DNA from: Sandaracinobacteroides saxicola
GTDB lineage: Bacteria; Pseudomonadota; Alphaproteobacteria; Sphingomonadales; Sphingomonadaceae
NCBI RefSeq assembly: GCF_014117445.1
Contig: NZ_CP059851.1
Coordinates: 310,001 to 374,000, forward strand
Direction of reading: 5' to 3'
Length of the DNA stretch: 64,000 bases
Shown: positions 59,284 through 64,000 of the stretch, piece after piece
Numbering within the stretch: position 1 is the stretch's first letter
Layout of the letters: every line of letters starts with the position of its first letter
The notes under the pieces: generated by a model
Told to the model about the DNA's origin: nothing
Databases searched by the model: none
What the model saw: only the letters and a program-made list of their open reading frames with translations
Translations under genes and position numbers: made by a program

Positions 59284-60176
59284 GCGGCGAGCTCCTGTCG
59301 ATCGTGGCGGGAATGCGCGAGAATGTCGGCCAGCCGGGCCTCGACCGCGGGCGGCAGGCCGAGCCGGTTGTTCAGCATGTGAAGGTGCGAGGCGACGATC
59401 GCGCCGATCGCCGGCGAGACATCCTGTCCGGTCGGCTGGCCGTCCCATGGTTGCAGCAGGCAGCCCGCGGCGGCCAGCACCCGCAGCCGGTCGACGAAAG
59501 CGGCGATTTCGCGTTGCCAGATGGCGGCGGGGGCGAAGGCGGCAAGCATGGCCGATGCCGGCGCACCGGCGGCTGATGGGGCGTTGCCGCGCCAGAAAGC
59601 GGCGTAGGAGGCAAAGAAGCGGGTTCGCGCCTCCGCATCGGGCGCCACGACGTCGGCGGCGGCCGCCATCAGGGCGAGCGCGGCGGGCAGGCGCCGTTCG
59701 GGATTGGCGACCGTGGCGGCGATGATGGCGACCGCCAGGCGGCTCGACCGCTCGAACAGCCGCTCGCTCTCCGCCATGGCATCGGCCCCGCCATAGCGCT
59801 GCCACTCGGGCTCATAGGGGATGAGCAGTGCGCTGCCTTCGTCGAACCAGGGCAGGGTCGTGGCGTCCACCGCGGCGCCATCGAAGCTGTGGCCGGCGTA
59901 ATAATGGTTGCGGGTGGGCGGCGTTTCGCTGGCCCAGGCGTCGAGACCGTGCGCGAGCGCGGCGCGGGCGCGTTCCGGATCGCCGGCGAGCCTGCCTTGC
60001 AGCCGGATGCGCAGATGTGGCCCTCCGTGCCAGTAGCGGATGAAGAACCACCCCGAAACATCGCCGGCGCGTTGCCAGTCCTCGACCAGCGGCCGCACCC
60101 GCTCGGCGAGGCAGGCATCGGCCCGCGCCCGGTCGGACAGGAAGAGATGGACCGATGTCCAGGGTGCGCGCGTCAC
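59280..60176 (-). CDS. Thiopeptide-type LanB C-terminal domain protein
   Basis: The 298-residue protein begins MTRAPWTSVHLFLSDRARAD and has SGWFFIRYWHGGPHLRIRLQG, typical of the split lantibiotic dehydratase C-terminal domain (thiopeptide-type bacteriocin biosynthesis protein). In thiopeptide and goadsporin pathways this domain eliminates glutamate from Ser/Thr, or catalyses a cycloaddition in the standalone PyrC form. A stand-alone copy beside YcaO and SagB genes supports a thiopeptide/goadsporin-like RiPP. It overlaps the SagB gene and the permease gene by four bases each. Confidence 0.9.
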   Translation of the reverse strand: MTRAPWTSVHLFLSDRARADACLAERVRPLVEDWQRAGDVSGWFFIRYWHGGPHLRIRLQGRLAGDPERARAALAHGLDAWASETPPTRNHYYAGHSFDGAAVDATTLPWFDEGSALLIPYEPEWQRYGGADAMAESERLFERSSRLAVAIIAATVANPERRLPAALALMAAAADVVAPDAEARTRFFASYAAFWRGNAPSAAGAPASAMLAAFAPAAIWQREIAAFVDRLRVLAAAGCLLQPWDGQPTGQDVSPAIGAIVASHLHMLNNRLGLPPAVEARLADILAHSRHDRQELAA

Positions 60177-61657
60177 AGCAGCTCCCCCGTTGGATTGGCG
60201 CGCCGGGCGAAGCCGGCGACGACAAGATAGAGCGGCAGGCCGCCCACCGGCAGCACGGCTTCGAGCGCCGCTTCGCGCATCATCCGCATCGGTCGGGCGA
60301 ACAGGCCATAGGCCGCGCAGGCCAGGGCGAAATCATGCGCGGCGGCACCCGCGGCCAGATGGGATTCGCGCAAGGAGGCGTCGCCCAGCTGGGCCACCGC
60401 GGCGCGCGGATCGACGGCGACGAACAGGATCGCGGTCGCCGTCGCCAGGTTCACCCGCATGCCGCCATAGGGCAGCATGGCGCCCAGTTTCAGCGGCAGC
60501 GCGATGCCCTGTTCGATGATCGCGCCCGAGGTGTCGCAGAGCGCCGGGCCGCCCCGGTACGATGCCCAGTAAAGGGTGAAGCGCAGCATCGCCTCGGCCG
60601 CGCCCCGCGGCCTGACGGCGCGCAGGCCGCGCCACAGCCCGTCGATGTCGGCGGCGAGATCGGGGCGGAGCGGCGCCAGCGTGGCGGCGATGCCGGAGCG
60701 GTCGTTGCCGGCCGTCCGCACGCGCATGGTGCCGAGCAGGCCGATGGACGGCGGCGTGATTGCCTGCGCCGTCGACGACGCCGGCAGGCCGGGTGCCGCC
60801 GGCGGCGCGTCGAAGCAGCGATGCAGCGCCGCCAGTGTCGGAAAACGCTCCGCCAGCGCCGGCGGCGCGACGGCCTCTGCGATCACCGTTTCCAGGGCCG
60901 GCAGATCGTGAACGTCGAAGCCGTCGAGCCTCAGTGGAAGGGCAAAGAGCGGCAGTTCGAGCGCCGCTGCGCGACCGCTGCCGGTAAAGCCGGACATGGC
61001 GCGCGCGGGCTCTTCCGCCGGCAACAGGCCGAGCGCGCGGGCGAGATGGCCGGCCTGGGCAAAGCCGTGGCCGGCCTCCAATGCGCAGGGCACGTCCGAG
61101 AAATCGCCATATTTGCCGGCGATGCGCCACACTTCGGCGACGCACAGCAGGGCCCAGCCGCTGGCGTGCATTGCGGGCGCATCGTCGGGGTGCATGTCGT
61201 CGTCAGTCGGGCGCAGGGCATGCCAGTCGCCATGATACACCCATTCCCGCCGCGTTCCGTCGGGGCTCAGGTGACGGAGCGACCAGCGCAACGGAAACAG
61301 GCCACGTGCCGATGGCACCGCGCGGTGGATCGCGCTTTCCCCCAGCGGTTCGAACCGCATCGGCGCCGCCAGATAGCGCAGCAGGAGCGCGACTCGCTCA
61401 TCGGGCCGCAATCCCGTCACGGATGCGCACGGCGTGCCGCCGACATGATCGGCCAGCGTCGAGATTTCCGCCGGCAGGTCCGTGGAAAGCCGGTACAGGC
61501 GGGCACGCCGCATGCGCGTGCTCGGCGCGATGGGGTCCGTGTCGTGGCCGAACACCGGGACATCCAGCCGTTCCAGCCGCTGGTAGCCGGTCAGCGCAAA
61601 GACTTCCATCGCGCCGAGGCGGTCCCGTTCCGGGGCGGAGACGGCCAGCCGGTTCAT
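60173..61657 (-). CDS. SagB-type flavin dehydrogenase
   Basis: The start at MNRLAVSAPERDRLG (61657) gives 494 residues. Two nitroreductase-like halves are present. The C-terminal half contains GMRVNLATATAILFVAVDP and SHLAAGAAAHDFALACAAYGL. The first half contains GDFSDVPCALEAGHGFAQAGHLARALGL. SagB enzymes are FMN-dependent and oxidise azolines to azoles in TOMM/thiopeptide maturation. It overlaps the YcaO fusion gene by four bases, consistent with a heteromeric synthetase complex. Confidence 0.85.
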   Translation of the reverse strand: MNRLAVSAPERDRLGAMEVFALTGYQRLERLDVPVFGHDTDPIAPSTRMRRARLYRLSTDLPAEISTLADHVGGTPCASVTGLRPDERVALLLRYLAAPMRFEPLGESAIHRAVPSARGLFPLRWSLRHLSPDGTRREWVYHGDWHALRPTDDDMHPDDAPAMHASGWALLCVAEVWRIAGKYGDFSDVPCALEAGHGFAQAGHLARALGLLPAEEPARAMSGFTGSGRAAALELPLFALPLRLDGFDVHDLPALETVIAEAVAPPALAERFPTLAALHRCFDAPPAAPGLPASSTAQAITPPSIGLLGTMRVRTAGNDRSGIAATLAPLRPDLAADIDGLWRGLRAVRPRGAAEAMLRFTLYWASYRGGPALCDTSGAIIEQGIALPLKLGAMLPYGGMRVNLATATAILFVAVDPRAAVAQLGDASLRESHLAAGAAAHDFALACAAYGLFARPMRMMREAALEAVLPVGGLPLYLVVAGFARRANPTGELL

Positions 61658-63558
61658 GGGAAATTGTGCGGCCAGGGGTTGACGTTGTCCGGGCCGAAGC
61701 GAAGGTCGGGACGGCCCCGCGCCGCGGCCCAGCGGTCGAGCCGGGGATAGCTGATGCGGCGATGCTGGTGCCCGAAGGTGACTGGCAACAGCCCCGGCAC
61801 GACCAGTTTTGCAGCGGCAAGGCCAAGTGGCTCCAGGGCCGGGAAGCCGAGGTCGACGAGGATGGCTTCGTCCGCGGCAATCGACACGCGGGACAGCAGG
61901 GCGCGCAGTTCCGCCGTCGAATCGTCGCACGCCAGCGCCGGTCGCGCGCCGCGCCGCTCCGCCAGCGTCTGCATTCCACCGCCATGAAGGAAGGCGAGCC
62001 GGTCGATGCTTTCGGGCAGGCTGTGCAGGAGGACATGATCCTCCATCCGCTGCACGGCCGAAGGATCGGCGAACAATTGCCGCGCCCGTGCGCGCGACGC
62101 GGGCATCGACCGGCGATAGACGCCCATCGATGTCGTGATCTCGACCAGCGCGCCGAACAGCGCCTCGTCGATGCTGTGGTGGCTGGCGGAGGCGCAATAG
62201 CTTTTGACGGGCGCATCCTCGCGCGGATCGACGATCATGCCGAGGACGACCGGCACGGCAATGTCGCCGCTGAGGTCGAACAGCCGGATGTCGAAACCGG
62301 CCGCGCGCGCGCGGGCGATCAGGGCTGCCGAACCCGGTTCGTCGACGCTGGCGGGATCGATCCCAACGGGCGGCAGGCGGCTGTACCAGGTGGCGAGATA
62401 GGCATCGCGCTCGATGACCTCGTACAGGCCGGACACAGCCGCTTCCTCCAGGCTGCCGCCCAGCGCGCATCCGTTCGACGAATCGAAGACGAAACGATTG
62501 AGCGGCCGCCCCGGCTGGTCGGTCAGGCCATAAAAGACCAGCTGCGCCGGGACCAGGCGCGGTGCGCCATCGGGCAGGGCATGGCCCCAGACCCAATCGA
62601 AGGGCAGGTCCGCGTTCCAGCGTTGCAGGCGGAACCCCGGCTCGCTCTCCCGTGCCGGGTCGTGCAGGATGAAGCGCCGCGGGTCGACCACATGGTTGCC
62701 GTGCGCGGCCCGCATCGCGGCATGGCTGCCGCGCTCGATGCGTTGCGCGCCGCGAGGGCGTTGCCCGACGTGGCGCTCGATCGCTTCCAATATGGCCACC
62801 AGTTCGGAGGCCGCCCGCGTGCCGGCGCGGCCATAGCCCATTTCCACGCCGGCGCTGCCGGGCAGGCGCATTTCCGCCGCCGCCAGCGGCATCATGTCCG
62901 ACCCCAGGTTGGCAAACACATGGTGCACGATCCCGCTCATCGGATCGACGAAGGCATCCCGAAGCGCGGTGAGACTCAGCCGCGGGTTTGCGGCGCGGCG
63001 GGCACCGGGGGGGCGGGGGCGGGGGGTCAGGCTCAGGGCGGCCGGGGCGCCGGTCGCCGCGGGTGGGGAGCAGCGATGACAGTCGGACAGCGGCAGGATG
63101 CGGTGGCGGCTGACGGTCAGGGTGTCGGTGGCGATACGCAGCAGGGTGTCGGAGGACCCAGCCGACACCGCGTGATGAAGCAGCGCGACCAGTGCATCGA
63201 AGGCGGGTGCGGGCAAGGGGCCGCCGGGCTCGGTCGCGCGCGCCGCCGGCGCATGGTCGGGACGACCGCTGTTCAGCGTGAGCCGTGCCTCGACACAGGC
63301 CGGGCAGATGGCGGCTGGTCCGTCGGCGGGCAGCAGCGGCCCGATGCGGATGCTGCCGGCCGTGACCGCCACCGGGATCAGCGTGATGCCGGCGGCCTTT
63401 GCGTGATCCTGCTGCCGGACGGCGGAGGCGGCGTCGGCACGCCGATCGTAAAGATAGAATTGAACCTCGGCCGCCTTGCCATGGGCCACCGAAGGCGTTG
63501 CAAAACCGGCGGCCAGACGCCTTGCGAGACCGTGGCAGGCGTCGTCGGCGAGGATCAT
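61654..63558 (-). CDS. Leader-binding/YcaO azoline synthetase fusion
   Basis: The start at MILADDACHGLARRL (63558) lies nine bases after the preceding stop and gives 634 residues. The first ~200 residues resemble the TOMM leader-peptide-binding (ocin-ThiF-like) domain: TLIPVAVTAGSIRIGPLLPADGP then ICPACVEARL. The YcaO domain has SELVAILEAIERH, NGCALGGSLEEAAVSGLYEVIERD and ends NPWPHNFP, a PxP-type proline-rich tail of azoline-forming YcaOs. It should cyclise Cys/Ser/Thr in the precursor. It differs clearly from the TfuA-linked YcaO at 52080-53312. Confidence 0.88.
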   Translation of the reverse strand: MILADDACHGLARRLAAGFATPSVAHGKAAEVQFYLYDRRADAASAVRQQDHAKAAGITLIPVAVTAGSIRIGPLLPADGPAAICPACVEARLTLNSGRPDHAPAARATEPGGPLPAPAFDALVALLHHAVSAGSSDTLLRIATDTLTVSRHRILPLSDCHRCSPPAATGAPAALSLTPRPRPPGARRAANPRLSLTALRDAFVDPMSGIVHHVFANLGSDMMPLAAAEMRLPGSAGVEMGYGRAGTRAASELVAILEAIERHVGQRPRGAQRIERGSHAAMRAAHGNHVVDPRRFILHDPARESEPGFRLQRWNADLPFDWVWGHALPDGAPRLVPAQLVFYGLTDQPGRPLNRFVFDSSNGCALGGSLEEAAVSGLYEVIERDAYLATWYSRLPPVGIDPASVDEPGSAALIARARAAGFDIRLFDLSGDIAVPVVLGMIVDPREDAPVKSYCASASHHSIDEALFGALVEITTSMGVYRRSMPASRARARQLFADPSAVQRMEDHVLLHSLPESIDRLAFLHGGGMQTLAERRGARPALACDDSTAELRALLSRVSIAADEAILVDLGFPALEPLGLAAAKLVVPGLLPVTFGHQHRRISYPRLDRWAAARGRPDLRFGPDNVNPWPHNFP

Positions 63559-63566
63559 GGCCGCGC

Positions 63567-64000
63567 TCACCGCAGCATCCCCTGCGCATAGCCGCAGTGC
63601 ACCAGCGGCGGCAGGCCCAGTTCCTCCAGCTGCCGATAAAGCGGTTCGGCGACGAAGGGCGTCTGCCGCAACGCCCCGCGCCAGTCGGCGGCGGGCGGCG
63701 CGGACAGGGGTTCGACCGGATCGCCGGAGAGGTGCGGAACGCCGGCGAGCTGGAGCCGGCTGACGGCCTCGCCGAGCGCCTCCGTGATGGCCTCCACAAT
63801 ACCGCCGCCCACGCTGCGGGCCTGCGGCGCATCGCCCAGCCACAGCTCCGCGACGCGCGCCGGGCCCAGCGGCGACCAGTGGAGTCGCAGGCGTGCGGGA
63901 CGGGGATCGATCCAGCCCAGAAGGCGGGTCAGCAGGCGGATTTCCGGCGCGGCCAGGGCTTCATCCGGCAGCCAGGCGCTGACGGCGCTTTCGCGGAACA
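63567..64000 (-). CDS. Partial RiPP-cluster protein, 3' end only
   Basis: The frame is open from the right edge (first complete codon at 63998) to the stop at 63567, encoding about 143 residues. They include FRESAVSAWLPDEALAAP, LLTRLLGWIDPRPAR, VGGGIVEAITEALGEAVSRL and end HCGYAQGMLR. I do not recognise the family. A split LanB N-terminal (glutamylation) protein or another TOMM cyclodehydratase partner would be expected here. The TfuA-YcaO and LanB C-terminal genes on the same strand indicate it belongs to the same operon. Confidence 0.7.
   Translation of the reverse strand, partial: FRESAVSAWLPDEALAAPEIRLLTRLLGWIDPRPARLRLHWSPLGPARVAELWLGDAPQARSVGGGIVEAITEALGEAVSRLQLAGVPHLSGDPVEPLSAPPAADWRGALRQTPFVAEPLYRQLEELGLPPLVHCGYAQGMLR

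Noticed and set aside
61658..63832. N-terminal extension of the SagB frame to 1219 residues
   Set aside because: The extra part lies entirely over the YcaO fusion gene in another frame and lacks domain features. The start at 61657 gives a normal-length SagB-type protein.
1..64000. tRNA, rRNA and CRISPR arrays
   Set aside because: I looked for tRNA cloverleaf 3' ends, conserved rRNA segments and regularly spaced direct repeats by eye and saw none.

Overview
The window reads as high-G+C DNA of a sphingomonad-type alphaproteobacterium. This is inferred from gene content: a long TonB-dependent receptor with a QTAPA-type signal-peptide end, DUF736, DUF2840 and TraF-type mobility genes, and a strawberry-notch/ParB/ArdC block. 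It holds three blocks: (1) most of the backbone and cargo of an integrative and conjugative element (about 1-41.3 kb), (2) a LacI-controlled transport/uptake locus (about 42-48.6 kb), and (3) a large ribosomal-peptide (RiPP) modification cluster with a two-component system at its edge (48.9-64 kb, running off the window).

Element, 1-41.3 kb. The left edge carries the end of hipB plus hipA, an alpha/beta hydrolase and a TetR-DoxX-DUF4287-YdeI operon with a clear TetR operator. A minus-strand conjugation/maintenance operon follows: AlpA/RdfS-like factor, RepA-like protein, ParA, RHH protein, DUF2840, TraF peptidase, DUF736, lytic transglycosylase, an inverted-repeat-rich oriT candidate, RlxS-type relaxase, VirD4/TraG and a CopG-like protein. 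The trb mating-pore genes and the integrase are not in the window. At 14.1-15.6 kb lies a control module resembling FseA/QseM/QseC of rhizobial ICEs. It includes a DUF6499-DUF2285 gene split by a +1 frameshift at a TTT-C site and a 20-bp perfect palindrome over the start of the XRE regulator gene. Metabolic cargo (racemase, SDR, MDR, HxlR) precedes a second backbone block: DUF2493, a ~100-nt strongly folded intergenic sequence, Toprim, a 1444-residue methylase-helicase, ParB and ArdC. Three of these backbone genes share a related leader sequence. Then comes a four-gene plus-strand cassette: two GHKL ATPases, a sigma-factor-like protein and a DUF4338/DruA-like protein. It is followed by an AbiEi/AbiEii pair. 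This looks like a defence island, and the cassette is a candidate undescribed system.

Uptake locus, 42-48.6 kb. A tandem SnoaL-like protein and an MFS transporter form one operon. A TonB-dependent receptor and a LacI regulator are divergently transcribed. A 16-bp palindrome-like sequence recurs before the SnoaL gene and before lacI, suggesting one regulon. The substrate is unknown.

RiPP cluster, 50.7-64 kb. All genes are on the minus strand and nearly all overlap or abut. In transcription order: a partial gene entering from the right, a leader-binding/YcaO fusion, a SagB-type dehydrogenase, a thiopeptide-type LanB C-terminal protein, two FtsX-type permeases, an HlyD adaptor, a LolD-like ATPase, a JAMM protease, a ThiS/MoaD-rhodanese-E1 triple fusion, a second YcaO and a TfuA-like protein. 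The set predicts azol(in)e formation, possibly dehydroamino-acid chemistry, plus thioamidation fed by a protein-thiocarboxylate sulfur relay, with ABC export. No precursor peptide is visible in the window. A DesK/DesR-like two-component system converges on the cluster and may control it.
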